DNA of 36,526 nt from Oscillospiraceae bacterium (GTDB lineage Bacteria; Bacillota; Clostridia; Oscillospirales; Ruminococcaceae). The stretch spans positions 11,493-48,018 of the forward strand of contig DOQG01000022.1 of assembly GCA_003512525.1 (NCBI GenBank), given 5' to 3'. Under the pieces are notes generated by a model that worked only from the letters and a program-made list of their open reading frames with translations, ran no database searches and had not been told where the DNA came from. A program made the translations under genes and the position numbers. Below, piece by piece: positions 26,566 through 36,124 of this stretch (positions within the stretch are counted from its first letter, which is position 1; every line of letters begins with the position of its first letter).

Positions 26566-26994
26566 TTACGCTTTTTTCGCACCAGCCTTCGGACGCTTAG
26601 CTCCGTACTTTGATCTACCCTGCATTCTTCCGTCAACACCCTGAGCATCAAGTGTGCCTCTTACGATGTGGTAACGTACACCGGGGAGATCCTTAACACG
26701 GCCGCCACGGATCAGTACAACGCTGTGTTCCTGCAGTTTGTGTCCGATACCCGGAATATAAGCAGTAACTTCATAACCGTTGGAAAGTCTTACTCTGGCA
26801 ATCTTTCTCATAGCAGAGTTAGGCTTCTTAGGGGTAGCAGTACGAACAGCTGTGCATACACCTCTCTTCTGGGGAGAAGATATATCTACTGTTTCCTTCT
26901 TAAGAGTGTTCATGCTCTTCTGCAGTGCAGGAGCCTTGGACTTCTTTTCTGCAACTGCTCTACCCTTACGAACGAGCTGGTTAAAGGTTGGCAA
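26566..26994 (-). CDS. rpsL: 30S ribosomal protein S12
   Basis: Decoding-centre protein of the small subunit, 142 residues. It has PTFNQLVRKGR at the start, TPKKPNSAMRK (54-64) and RVKDLPGVRYH (99-109), so the common streptomycin-resistance positions are wild type. The loop normally GHNLQEHS reads GHKLQEHS (K86). The start codon is TTG at 26994, preceded by AAGGAGGTG, a near-perfect ribosome site; no ATG is available near it. It is the first gene of the str operon, transcribed from a consensus promoter merged with the rpoC terminator. Confidence 0.97.
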   Translation of the reverse strand: MPTFNQLVRKGRAVAEKKSKAPALQKSMNTLKKETVDISSPQKRGVCTAVRTATPKKPNSAMRKIARVRLSNGYEVTAYIPGIGHKLQEHSVVLIRGGRVKDLPGVRYHIVRGTLDAQGVDGRMQGRSKYGAKRPKAGAKKA

Positions 26995-27076
26995 ATGTTA
27001 CACCTCCTTGCAAAATAAATTAAATTCTGTGCCTCAGAATGCCGCTTTTACGCATTTATTCTGCACACATTTAAAT

Positions 27077-27105
27077 ATTATATACAAAAAGGCGGCGATT
27101 GTCAA
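27077..27105 (-). promoter_or_regulatory. str operon promoter overlapping the rpoC terminator
   Basis: Perfect TTGACA (27100-27105), 17-base spacer, perfect TATAAT (27077-27082) on the minus strand. The -35 lies in the descending arm of the rpoC terminator, and the terminator T-run forms part of the spacer. Confidence 0.88.
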
Positions 27106-27150
27106 GCATTTTCGTTTTCACGAAAAATTTTTGTGATAATCGTCGCCTTT
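27086..27150 (-). terminator. Terminator of rpoB-rpoC
   Basis: Arms 27088-27104 and 27134-27150 are complementary at 15 of 17 positions, with a smaller TTTTCG/CGAAAA hairpin inside, and TTTTT follows on the minus strand. It begins about 16 bases after the rpoC stop. Confidence 0.8.
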
Positions 27151-27165
27151 ACGCTTATTTATCGT

Positions 27166-30100
27166 TTAGTTTTGTGCAGTTTCGCCAACCTGCTCTTCTT
27201 CCGAATGAGATTCTTCAGCATCTGCATGATTATATGCATCTGCTTCCTTTTCTCTTTCTTCCTTTTCTTTTTCCATTGCCTCAAGACCTGTACCGGCAGG
27301 TATAAGCTTACCTATGATTACATTTTCCTTAAGACCGAGTAACGGGTCAACCTTGCCGTGGATAGCGGCATCGGTAAGAACTCGTGTAGTTTCCTGGAAG
27401 GATGCGGCGGACATAAAGCTGTCAGTTGCAAGAGATGCCTTTGTGATACCGAGAAGTACCGCTTCGCACTGAATAGGCACGATCTGTTCGCCGGCTTCCT
27501 TACGCTCCTCAAGCTCCTTGTTGATCTTGACAAGCTCTGTCTTGTCGATAACCGAACCGGGAAGCAAATAGCTGCTGCCGGGATCAGTTACACGTATCTT
27601 TCTCATCATCTGACGAACGATGACTTCGATATGCTTATCGTTGATATCAACACCCTGTAAGCGGTAAACCTTCTGAACCTCGGCAATGATGTAGTTCTGA
27701 ACTGCCTCTTCGCCCTTGACTTCAAGAACATCATGGGGGTTTACGCTACCTTCTGTAAGTGTTTCGCCGGCATTGATATAATCGCCTTCCTGGATTTTGA
27801 GCTTAAATCCGAACGGTACAGGATAAGGATGCTCCTCTCCGTCCTCGCTTGTAATGATAACATGTCTTGTTTTCTTGATCTCATCAATTCTTGTCTTACC
27901 GCTGTGTTTAGCCATAATAGCGGCATTCTTAGGACGGCGTGACTCGAAAAGCTCTTCGACACGGGGAAGACCCTGTGTGATATCCTCGGCAGATGCTATA
28001 CCACCTGTATGGAACGTTCTCATCGTAAGCTGTGTACCGGGTTCACCGATCGACTGGGCGGCTATAATTCCGACTGCTTCGCCTATCGTTATCTTCTTGC
28101 CGTTTGCAAGTGACGAACCGTAGCACTTAGCGCAGACACCGTGTTCAGCATGACAGGTAAGAACCGAACGTATCTTGACTGTCTTGGCACCGGTTGCAAC
28201 GATCAGCTTGGCATCCGCTTCTGTCATCAGCTTATCCTTGGATACCAGCACATTGCCGTTATCATCAAGGAAGTCTTCTGCAAGGTATCTGCCTGTAAGA
28301 CGCTCTTCAAGCGACTCAATAAGCTCCTTGCCTTCGCGTATCTCGTAGATATCTATGCCGTCTGTAGTTCCGCAATCATCGGTTCTTACTATAACTTCCT
28401 GCGATACATCAACAAGACGTCTTGTAAGGTAACCCGAGTCGGCGGTTCTTAATGCTGTATCGGCAAGTCCCTTTCTCGCACCTCTTGAGGAAATGAAGTA
28501 TTCGAGGATGTTAAGACCTTCACGGTAGTTAGCTCTGATCGGGATCTCGATAGTTTCACCCGACGTGTTGGCAATAAGACCACGCATACCTGCAAGCTGT
28601 CTTATCTGGTTTGTACTACCACGCGCTCCTGAGTCTGCCATCATGTAGATGGGGTTGTAATCGTCAAGACCCTTTGTAAGCGCTGTAGTAACATCGGCTG
28701 TAGCCTGGTTCCATACGCCGAGTACAGCGGACTTTCTTTCTGAGTTTGAAATAAAACCGTTGTTGAAGTATTCGTTGATCTCCTGTACCTTTTCGTCAGC
28801 CTCAGCGAGTATTTCCTTCTTCTCGGGCGGGATAGTAGCGTCACAAACGGCAACTGTGATAGCGGCCTTTGTTGAGTACTTGTAGCCCATAGCCTTTATC
28901 TTATCGAGTACCTGTGCTGTCATGGGAGTACCGTGAACCTTAAGGCACTTGTCAATGATCTGTCCGAGCTCTTTCTTTCTTACCTTGAAGCCGATCTCGA
29001 GATCGAACTTCTTATCGGGATCGGTTCTGTCTACAAATCCGAGATCCTGAGGAATGTGCTCGTTGAATATGATACGACCTACTGTCGCATTGATAATTCT
29101 TGTTTCGGGGTGATCTCCGCCGACATCCTTAGTTACTCTTACCTTGATAGCAGAGTGGATCGTGATGTCGCCCTCGTTGTAAGCCATAATAGCTTCGTTG
29201 AAGTCACGGAATACCTTGCCCTCGCCCTTTTCACCGGGCTTGTCGATCGTAAGGTAGTAAGAACCGAGTACCATATCCTGTGTAGGAACTGTAACGGGGC
29301 GACCGTCAGAGGGCTTTAACAGGTTCTTTGCTGCCAGCATAAGTGTACGCGCTTCGTTCTGTGCTTCTTCCGACAGAGGCAGATGTACTGCCATCTGGTC
29401 GCCGTCGAAGTCAGCATTGAACGCTGTACAAACCAGAGGATGAAGCTTGATTGCACGACCCTCGACAAGTACCGGCATAAACGCCTGGATACCCAGTCTG
29501 TGCAGTGTAGGAGCACGGTTCAGCAGTACGGGGTGATCCTTGATAACTTCCTCAAGTACGTCCCATACAGCAGGATCCTTTGCCTGCTCTACCATTTTTC
29601 TTGCGCTCTTTATATTGTTAGCGATACCGCGCTTTGAAAGCTCCTTCATTACAAACGGCTTGAACAGCTCGATAGCCATTTCCTTAGGAAGACCGCACTG
29701 ATCCATCTTAAGGTCAGGACCAACGACGATAACAGAACGTCCGGAGTAGTCAACACGCTTACCGAGAAGGTTCTGACGGAAACGACCCTGCTTACCCTTT
29801 AACATATCGGAAAGTGACTTTAACGGACGGTTTGAAGGTCCTGTTACCGCTCTTCCGTGTCTGCCGTTGTCGATAAGTGCATCGACAGCTTCCTGAAGCA
29901 TTCTCTTTTCGTTTCTGATGATGATGTCGGGAGCGTGCAGCTCCTTCATCTTTGTAAGACGGTTGTTTCTGTTGATAACACGTCTGTACAGATCGTTAAG
30001 ATCTGATGTTGCAAATCTGCCGCCGTCCAGCATAACCATAGGACGCAGATCAGGAGGAATTACCGGAATGCAGTCGAGTATCATCCATTCGGGACGATTA

Positions 30101-30759
30101 CCGCTGAGTCTGAACGCTTCGATAACGTCGAGTCTTTTCAGAAGCTTAACTCGTTTCTGTCCCTGCTGAGTGTCCTCAAGCTCTTTTTTCAGCTCTTCCG
30201 AAAGCTTGTCAAGATCAATCTCGCAAAGCAGCTCCTTGATAGCTTCAGCACCCATCTCTGCTCTGAAATCATCTTCATAACGTTCTCTCATATCAGCGTA
30301 CTCTTTTTCGGTGAGTATCTGCTTCTTTGTGAGAACGGTATCGCCGGGATCTACAACTATATATTTTGTGAAGTAAAGTACTTCTTCAAGTCTTTTGGGT
30401 GATATATCAAGCACCTGACCTATACGGCTCGGTGTACCCTTGAAATACCAGATGTGCGAAACGGGAGCCGCAAGCTCAATGTGACCCATGCGCTCACGTC
30501 TTACCTTGTTACGGGTTACCTCAACGCCGCAGCGCTCGCATATCTTACCTTTGAAGCGGATTCTCTTGTACTTACCGCAAGAGCACTCCCAGTCCTTCGT
30601 AGGTCCGAATATTCTTTCGCAGTACAGACCGCCCCTTTCGGGCTTCTGTGTTCTGTAGTTTATAGTTTCGGGACGCTCAACAACGCCGTAGCTCCATGCA
30701 CGGATCTGATCCGGAGAAGCAAGACCGATCTTCATTGAATCAAATGTTTTATATGCCAA
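27166..30759 (-). CDS. rpoC: RNA polymerase beta' subunit
   Basis: Catalytic subunit of RNA polymerase, 1197 residues. It has the N-terminal zinc site (C59, C61, C74, C77), the active-centre NADFDGDQMAVHLP with the Mg-binding aspartates, the bridge-helix/trigger-loop region (GARGSTNQIRQLAGMRGL; QSIGEPGTQLTMRTFHTGG), and an acidic/Lys-Glu rich C-terminus. The start codon is TTG, with GAGG eight bases before it. The later ATG (MKIGLASPDQ) would lose eight residues and has no ribosome site. It is 73 bases after rpoB, in one operon, and ends at a terminator shared with the rpsL promoter. No L7Ae-like ribosomal gene lies between rpoC and rpsL, unlike in many Firmicutes. Confidence 0.98.
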   Translation of the reverse strand: MAYKTFDSMKIGLASPDQIRAWSYGVVERPETINYRTQKPERGGLYCERIFGPTKDWECSCGKYKRIRFKGKICERCGVEVTRNKVRRERMGHIELAAPVSHIWYFKGTPSRIGQVLDISPKRLEEVLYFTKYIVVDPGDTVLTKKQILTEKEYADMRERYEDDFRAEMGAEAIKELLCEIDLDKLSEELKKELEDTQQGQKRVKLLKRLDVIEAFRLSGNRPEWMILDCIPVIPPDLRPMVMLDGGRFATSDLNDLYRRVINRNNRLTKMKELHAPDIIIRNEKRMLQEAVDALIDNGRHGRAVTGPSNRPLKSLSDMLKGKQGRFRQNLLGKRVDYSGRSVIVVGPDLKMDQCGLPKEMAIELFKPFVMKELSKRGIANNIKSARKMVEQAKDPAVWDVLEEVIKDHPVLLNRAPTLHRLGIQAFMPVLVEGRAIKLHPLVCTAFNADFDGDQMAVHLPLSEEAQNEARTLMLAAKNLLKPSDGRPVTVPTQDMVLGSYYLTIDKPGEKGEGKVFRDFNEAIMAYNEGDITIHSAIKVRVTKDVGGDHPETRIINATVGRIIFNEHIPQDLGFVDRTDPDKKFDLEIGFKVRKKELGQIIDKCLKVHGTPMTAQVLDKIKAMGYKYSTKAAITVAVCDATIPPEKKEILAEADEKVQEINEYFNNGFISNSERKSAVLGVWNQATADVTTALTKGLDDYNPIYMMADSGARGSTNQIRQLAGMRGLIANTSGETIEIPIRANYREGLNILEYFISSRGARKGLADTALRTADSGYLTRRLVDVSQEVIVRTDDCGTTDGIDIYEIREGKELIESLEERLTGRYLAEDFLDDNGNVLVSKDKLMTEADAKLIVATGAKTVKIRSVLTCHAEHGVCAKCYGSSLANGKKITIGEAVGIIAAQSIGEPGTQLTMRTFHTGGIASAEDITQGLPRVEELFESRRPKNAAIMAKHSGKTRIDEIKKTRHVIITSEDGEEHPYPVPFGFKLKIQEGDYINAGETLTEGSVNPHDVLEVKGEEAVQNYIIAEVQKVYRLQGVDINDKHIEVIVRQMMRKIRVTDPGSSYLLPGSVIDKTELVKINKELEERKEAGEQIVPIQCEAVLLGITKASLATDSFMSAASFQETTRVLTDAAIHGKVDPLLGLKENVIIGKLIPAGTGLEAMEKEKEEREKEADAYNHADAEESHSEEEQVGETAQN

Positions 30760-30832
30760 TTTACAGACCTCAATTCTTTCTATAGAAGTTTATGTGTGTT
30801 ATGCACACGCTTTCCTGTCAATGCCTATACGC

Positions 30833-33800
30833 TTATTCACCGTCAAAGGTGTCGTCTGCGTCATTCTCGTTGAAGTCGATATCAAAATCTTCTTCCTCGT
30901 CCTTATCGGCATAGAAATCGCTGTCTTCGTCTATATCCTGTGTTATGAATCCGTCATCTAGCGAACCTTCCTCAGCTACATAGTCAAATGTATCCTCACC
31001 AGCCGCCTGACCGTATTCATCATCTTCTTCGTAAGTCTGCTTAAGGTCGATCTCATTCTTGTCGGCATCAAGCACCTTTATATCAAGACCGAGTGACTGG
31101 AGCTCCTTGAACAGAACCTTGAAGCTCTCGGGAACTCCTGCCTTAGGAACAGGATCGCCCTTTACGATCGCTTCGTAAGTCTTTACACGTCCTACGATAT
31201 CATCAGACTTGACAGTCAGGATCTCCTGCAGTGTATAAGCCGCACCGTAAGCCTCAAGTGCCCAAACTTCCATTTCGCCGAAACGCTGACCGCCGAACTG
31301 TGCCTTACCGCCGAGAGGCTGCTGTGTTACCAGTGAGTAAGGACCTGTTGAACGTGCGTGGATCTTATCATCAACAAGGTGGTGGAGTTTGAGGTAGTAC
31401 ATATAGCCTACTGTTACAGGGCTGTCGAACTTCTCGCCCGTACGTCCGTCTGTAAGCTGTGTCTTGCAGTCCTCGCGCATAGGGATCTTGGAGAAGTCGA
31501 TCTTTGCCGTATCCTTATCCTTGTAGTTTGCGCGCTCTGCTTCTGCCTTTTCAAAGCAAGCTCTGATATCGGCTTCATGAGCACCGTCAAATACAGGGGT
31601 CATTATCTGCCAGTCAAGTGCCTTACAAGCATAACCGAGGTGCACTTCAAGTACCTGCCCGATATTCATACGCGAAGGAACGCCGAGGGGGTTCAGTACT
31701 ATATCAAGGGGAGTACCATCGGGGAGGAAAGGCATATCTTCCTGCTTTAAGATACGGGAAACGACACCCTTGTTACCGTGACGACCCGCCATCTTATCGC
31801 CGACAGAGATCTTACGCTTCTGAGCGATATAGCATCTTACTACCATATTTACTCCGGGAGAAAGCTCATCGCAGTTCTGTCTTGTGAACACCTTGACATC
31901 AACTATGATACCGCTTTCGCCGTGAGGAACACGGAGCGAATTATCTCTTACTTCTCTTGCCTTGTCGCCGAAGATTGCACGGAGCAGTCTTTCTTCGGCG
32001 GTAAGCTCTGTTTCACCCTTGGGTGTAACCTTACCTACCATGATATCGCCTGAGTGAACCTCAGCACCGATACGTATAATACCGCGCTCGTCAAGATCCT
32101 TGAGAGCGTCTTCCGATACGTTCGGGATCTCTCTTGTGATCTCTTCGGGACCGAGCTTTGTATCACGGCATTCGAGCTCGTATTCTTCTATATGGATCGA
32201 TGTGTATACATCATTATAAACAAGCTTTTCGTTGATAAGAACAGCATCCTCGTAGTTATAACCTTCCCAAGTCATAAAGCCGATAAGAGCATTCTTACCG
32301 AGTGAAATTTCACCCTGGCTTGTTGCAGGACCGTCAGCAAGAACATCTCCGGTCTTTACTTCCATACCTTTTGCGACAGCAGGACGCTGATTTACGCAAG
32401 TACCCTGGTTTGAACGCTTGAACTTTATAAGCTTATATGAGTGCTCAACGCCGCTGTTGTCAGTAACAACAATTTCATCTGCGCTGCACTTTGTTACAAC
32501 GCCGTCTTCCTTGGCAACCACAACAGCACCCGAGTCAACAGCTGCCTTGTATTCCATACCTGTGCCGACGATAGGATTTTGTGTTACCATCAGCGGAACT
32601 GCCTGACGCTGCATATTCGCACCCATAAGAGCACGGTTCGCGTCATCGTTTTCAAGGAATGGTATCATCGCTGTAGCTACAGAAACAACCATCTTAGGCG
32701 ATACATCCATGTAGTCTACACGGTCGCGGTCAACTTCAAGTATCTCCTCGCGGTAACGTGCGTTGACACGCTTTCTTGCAAATCTGCCCTGCTCGTCAAG
32801 AGGCTCGTTAGCCTGAGCGACAACGTAGTTATCCTCCATATCGGCAGTCATATAGGTTACTTCGTCAAGTACGACACCTGTTTGCTTGTCGACCTTACGG
32901 TAAGGAGCTTCGATAAAGCCGTACTTGTTGATCTTTGCGAATGATGCGAGGTAAGAGATAAGACCGATGTTAGGTCCTTCAGGAGTTTCGATAGGACACA
33001 TTCTGCCGTAGTGCGAGTAGTGAACATCTCGAACCTCAAAGCTTGCACGGTCACGCGAAAGACCGCCGGGACCGAGAGCTGAAAGTCTTCTCTTATGAGT
33101 AAGCTCTGCAAGGGGATTGTTCTGATCCATGAACTGTGAAAGCGGCGAAGAACCGAAGAACTCCTTGATAGCCGCTACAACAGGACGGATATTTATAAGA
33201 GCATTAGGTGTCACCTTGTCGCCTTCCTGCGACTGAAGGCCCATACGCTCGCGGATAACTCTTTCCATTCTCGCAAAGCCGATTCTGAACTGGTTCTGTA
33301 ACAGCTCGCCGACACTGCGGATACGTCTGTTTCCGAGGTGGTCGATATCATCAACCTCACCGACACCTTCACAAAGGTTGATAAAGTAGCTGACTGTAGC
33401 AAATATATCATCAAGAGTTATGTGCTTGGGGATAAGATCCTCAACTCTGTTTGAAAGCTCTTCCTTAAGTGCCTCGACATCATCTCCGCATTTATCGAGT
33501 ATTTCACGCAGTACCTTGAAACAAACCTTCTCATTGATACCGAGAGCCTCAGCATCGATAGATTCGGGAATATAGCCTGCAATATCTACCATGCCGTTAC
33601 CGAGAACCTTAGCTGTCTTATCTTCCGAGAAGATAACACATTCCATAACACCGGCCTGCTCGATCATCTGAGCCTTTTCAGCGTTGATAAATTCGTTTTC
33701 ATCAACAAGTATCTCACCTGTTGTAGGATCTATAATAGGCTGAGCCGCCTTGTGTCCCGCAATTCTAGATGCAACGCCGAGCTTCTTATTGTACTTGTAA

Positions 33801-34621
33801 CGACCGAATCTTGCAAGGTCATATCTCTTGGCATCAAAGAACAGATTATTAAGATGCGTCTTAGCCGAGTCAACCGTAGGAGGTTCGCCCGGTCTTAACT
33901 TTCTGTATACTTCAAGAAGCGCCTCTTCGGTATTCTTTGTTGCGTCCTTTTCCTGAATAGTCTGCACTATTCTGGGATCTTCGCCGAACAGATCGATAAG
34001 ATCGTCATCACTGCTTATACCAAGCGCACGGATAAATGTCGTAGCAGGTATCTTTCTGTTCTTATCTATACGGACATAATATATGTCGTTTGAGTCCATC
34101 TCGTATTCGAGCCAAGCGCCTCTGTTGGGGATAACAGTTGACTTGAATAGCTTTTTACCGGTCTTATCGTAGTCAAAGCCATAATAAACGCCGGGAGAAC
34201 GTACGAGCTGTGAAACTATGACACGTTCAGCGCCGTTGATAACGAATGTGCCGCTGTCAGTCATCAGAGGGAAGTCGCCCATAAATATCTCATTTTCAAC
34301 AACTTCACCCGTTTCGGTGTTTCTGAGCTGTGCCTTTACTCTTAAGGGTGCGGCGTAAGTTGTATCACGCTCCTTGCACTCTTCTATAGTATACTTCGGG
34401 GTCTCGTCGATACGGTAATCAACGAAGCTCAGTACCAGCTTGCCGTTAGCGTCGGTGATAGAAGAAATATCCTTGAATACTTCCTTTATACCCTCGTCTA
34501 AAAACCACTGATACGAGTCCTTCTGTATTTCAATGAGGTTCGGCATTTTCTGAACTTCATTGATCTTGGAAAAACTCATACGGGTATTTCTACCCAGTTT
34601 TACCTGCTTGACATTCACCAT
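30833..34621 (-). CDS. rpoB: RNA polymerase beta subunit
   Basis: Large catalytic subunit of RNA polymerase, about 1262 residues. The rifampicin pocket region SPLSQFMDQNNPL, followed by LTHKRRLSALGPGGL, keeps the Asp, His and Ser positions associated with sensitivity. The C-terminal part has GDKMAGRHGNKGVVS and FGGQRFGEMEVWALEAYGAA. A strongly acidic tail of about 60 residues follows (rich in Asp/Glu from about 1200), longer than in E. coli and common in Clostridia. The frame opens at a GTG (34633) that overlaps the AAGGAG site; the ATG at 34621 fits better and gives the family start MVNVKQVKLG. Upstream is a consensus promoter rather than rplJ/rplL, so here rpoBC is transcribed on its own. 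Confidence 0.98.
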   Translation of the reverse strand: MVNVKQVKLGRNTRMSFSKINEVQKMPNLIEIQKDSYQWFLDEGIKEVFKDISSITDANGKLVLSFVDYRIDETPKYTIEECKERDTTYAAPLRVKAQLRNTETGEVVENEIFMGDFPLMTDSGTFVINGAERVIVSQLVRSPGVYYGFDYDKTGKKLFKSTVIPNRGAWLEYEMDSNDIYYVRIDKNRKIPATTFIRALGISSDDDLIDLFGEDPRIVQTIQEKDATKNTEEALLEVYRKLRPGEPPTVDSAKTHLNNLFFDAKRYDLARFGRYKYNKKLGVASRIAGHKAAQPIIDPTTGEILVDENEFINAEKAQMIEQAGVMECVIFSEDKTAKVLGNGMVDIAGYIPESIDAEALGINEKVCFKVLREILDKCGDDVEALKEELSNRVEDLIPKHITLDDIFATVSYFINLCEGVGEVDDIDHLGNRRIRSVGELLQNQFRIGFARMERVIRERMGLQSQEGDKVTPNALINIRPVVAAIKEFFGSSPLSQFMDQNNPLAELTHKRRLSALGPGGLSRDRASFEVRDVHYSHYGRMCPIETPEGPNIGLISYLASFAKINKYGFIEAPYRKVDKQTGVVLDEVTYMTADMEDNYVVAQANEPLDEQGRFARKRVNARYREEILEVDRDRVDYMDVSPKMVVSVATAMIPFLENDDANRALMGANMQRQAVPLMVTQNPIVGTGMEYKAAVDSGAVVVAKEDGVVTKCSADEIVVTDNSGVEHSYKLIKFKRSNQGTCVNQRPAVAKGMEVKTGDVLADGPATSQGEISLGKNALIGFMTWEGYNYEDAVLINEKLVYNDVYTSIHIEEYELECRDTKLGPEEITREIPNVSEDALKDLDERGIIRIGAEVHSGDIMVGKVTPKGETELTAEERLLRAIFGDKAREVRDNSLRVPHGESGIIVDVKVFTRQNCDELSPGVNMVVRCYIAQKRKISVGDKMAGRHGNKGVVSRILKQEDMPFLPDGTPLDIVLNPLGVPSRMNIGQVLEVHLGYACKALDWQIMTPVFDGAHEADIRACFEKAEAERANYKDKDTAKIDFSKIPMREDCKTQLTDGRTGEKFDSPVTVGYMYYLKLHHLVDDKIHARSTGPYSLVTQQPLGGKAQFGGQRFGEMEVWALEAYGAAYTLQEILTVKSDDIVGRVKTYEAIVKGDPVPKAGVPESFKVLFKELQSLGLDIKVLDADKNEIDLKQTYEEDDEYGQAAGEDTFDYVAEEGSLDDGFITQDIDEDSDFYADKDEEEDFDIDFNENDADDTFDGE

Positions 34622-34757
34622 GGGCTTTACCACTCCTTAATTTATTCGTAGGAATTACTGCATCGGATTTTCCGCATAGCACTGAGCTTTTCGGCGCTTT
34701 TCGACATATGTCGCTTTCAACCTCAACGCATATAAATCCATTATGATACATTTTAGT

Positions 34758-34786
34758 ATTGTACCACATCCGAAAGGCAAAGTCAA
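34758..34786 (-). promoter_or_regulatory. rpoB-rpoC promoter
   Basis: TTGACT (34781-34786), 17-base spacer, TACAAT (34758-34763) on the minus strand. The untranslated leader is about 130 bases and contains the 12-base palindrome CGACATATGTCG (34702-34713). Confidence 0.82.
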
Positions 34787-35119
34787 TAGAAAAATCGCTT
34801 AACTTTTGTCTTTATTCTCATTTTCCTATCGTTGTTTTGACCGAAAATATGTCAAAATGCCGATTTTGCTATATAAAATTCATATATGTACATTCCTGTT
34901 TTATATAACAATACTGTGAACACGATTCAAAAAACGCATTCACAGTATGATGATTGAATATCCGGACAGTATATCACTTGATTTGCGATCCGTTTTTTAA
35001 CCGATCAAAATCACAGACACGAACGAAGCATTGCCGACATTTAATTTTCTCCTTGTATATAACGGTAACTACGAAACGTATTCGCCATACCGCTGTAAGA
35101 AAGCTCAATTATTACCGAC
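34787..35119. other. Non-coding gap between GH26 gene and rpoB promoter
   Basis: No gene of normal size is seen. Inverted repeats are present: TTTTGAC/GTCAAAA (34835-34857) and ATACTGTGAA/TTCACAGTAT (34911-34948, 18-base loop). A third is imperfect, TGATTT..GATC/GATC..AAATCA (34979-35013). On the minus strand a good ribosome site (AAGGAG) eight bases before an ATG opens a nine-codon frame at 35011-35040. None of these is a clear terminator for the GH26 gene. Confidence 0.55.
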
Positions 35120-36091
35120 TCAGTACAGAACAGGCAGTTCATCCTTTGTGACTGCAAACTCGCTGTTATATACCTTTTTAAGTTGCTCAAAGGTATTGAA
35201 CTGTTCGGTAAGGCAGAACGTCTTTGACCACGTCATATAGGACGACCAGCCGACTTTTTCCGCGGCTATCGCCTCAGGACTCGGCAAAGTGCCGGTTTCG
35301 CCGATTATCGTTATCTTGTTTGCGCTCGTGATTTTACAGAGATTATAATACATATCGCTCTGTGAGGTGTGCTCGTGCTCGGGCGGATACATATCCCTTG
35401 ATATGATATCCACTACATCATCACCGGGGTAACACTCGGGAATTTGAGAGTTCCACACCCAGATAAGATTATCAAGATGAAATTTGTTCGTGTATCTGTC
35501 GTGCATAAGGCGGAACAGTTTTTTTACTGTATCAGCGCCCTTTTTACCCCACCAGAACCAATCGCCGTCGCCCTCGTGGAACGGCCGCCATAATATCGGC
35601 ACTCCCTTTTCACAGAAAGGACGGAGTATTCCTGCCATTGTATCCATATCGGACAGCAAGGCGTTATTTTCGGGCGTACCGTCTATCACCGCCTTGCTTG
35701 CGTCAAACTCGGTGTTCTCGCTGAAAAACGATTTAGATCTGCCGTAAAGCGGAGAGAACCAGTGCCAACACATAGTGATAAGACCTTTCTTCTCTGCCCA
35801 TTCCCACGCTCTTTTAAGAGTACCGTAATTCTCGGCAACTTCAGTCATGCATTCATCATCGGTATCGGAATAGTTGATATTAGGCGAATACGAAAGCAAT
35901 TCAAATCCGATCAGCGCGGGCTGTTTTCCCGTGACTTTTTCTATCAGACGGAGCTCCTCCTGTGCCATAGTCTGAGTATGCTGTCCTGTCACGATCTTTT
36001 CATAAGTGATATCTGATAAGTATTTAAGTACATTCCGCACTCCACGCTGTGCGTTAGGGTTTGACGGGATATATAATTTGTCGCTCATCAT
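35120..36091 (-). CDS. GH26 family glycoside hydrolase (beta-mannanase type), cytoplasmic
   Basis: A 323-residue single-domain enzyme of glycoside hydrolase family 26, whose members cleave beta-1,4-mannan and related chains. The acid/base glutamate lies in WRPFHEGDGDWFWWG (E173 from the start chosen) and the nucleophile in IIGETGT (E265). Also present are GQHTQTM near the N-terminus and WVWNSQ and RDMYPP strands. The frame extends 15 codons upstream, but AAAGGAGA lies about eight bases before the ATG at 36091, and the shorter protein begins where the catalytic domain begins. There is no signal peptide, unusual for a polysaccharide-degrading mannanase, so it probably acts on imported manno-oligosaccharides (inference). 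It is flanked by structured non-coding DNA and lies where ribosomal genes often precede rpoB. Confidence 0.9.
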   Translation of the reverse strand: MMSDKLYIPSNPNAQRGVRNVLKYLSDITYEKIVTGQHTQTMAQEELRLIEKVTGKQPALIGFELLSYSPNINYSDTDDECMTEVAENYGTLKRAWEWAEKKGLITMCWHWFSPLYGRSKSFFSENTEFDASKAVIDGTPENNALLSDMDTMAGILRPFCEKGVPILWRPFHEGDGDWFWWGKKGADTVKKLFRLMHDRYTNKFHLDNLIWVWNSQIPECYPGDDVVDIISRDMYPPEHEHTSQSDMYYNLCKITSANKITIIGETGTLPSPEAIAAEKVGWSSYMTWSKTFCLTEQFNTFEQLKKVYNSEFAVTKDELPVLY

Positions 36092-36124
36092 AAAGTATTC
36101 TCCTTTCGGGTTAATCTTTATTTT

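Noticed and set aside
32441..32944. Long plus-strand open frame opposite rpoB (and similar ones opposite fusA, rpoC, the ATPase and mreB)
   Set aside because: Shadow frames of conserved genes on the other strand, with no ribosome sites and no family resemblance.
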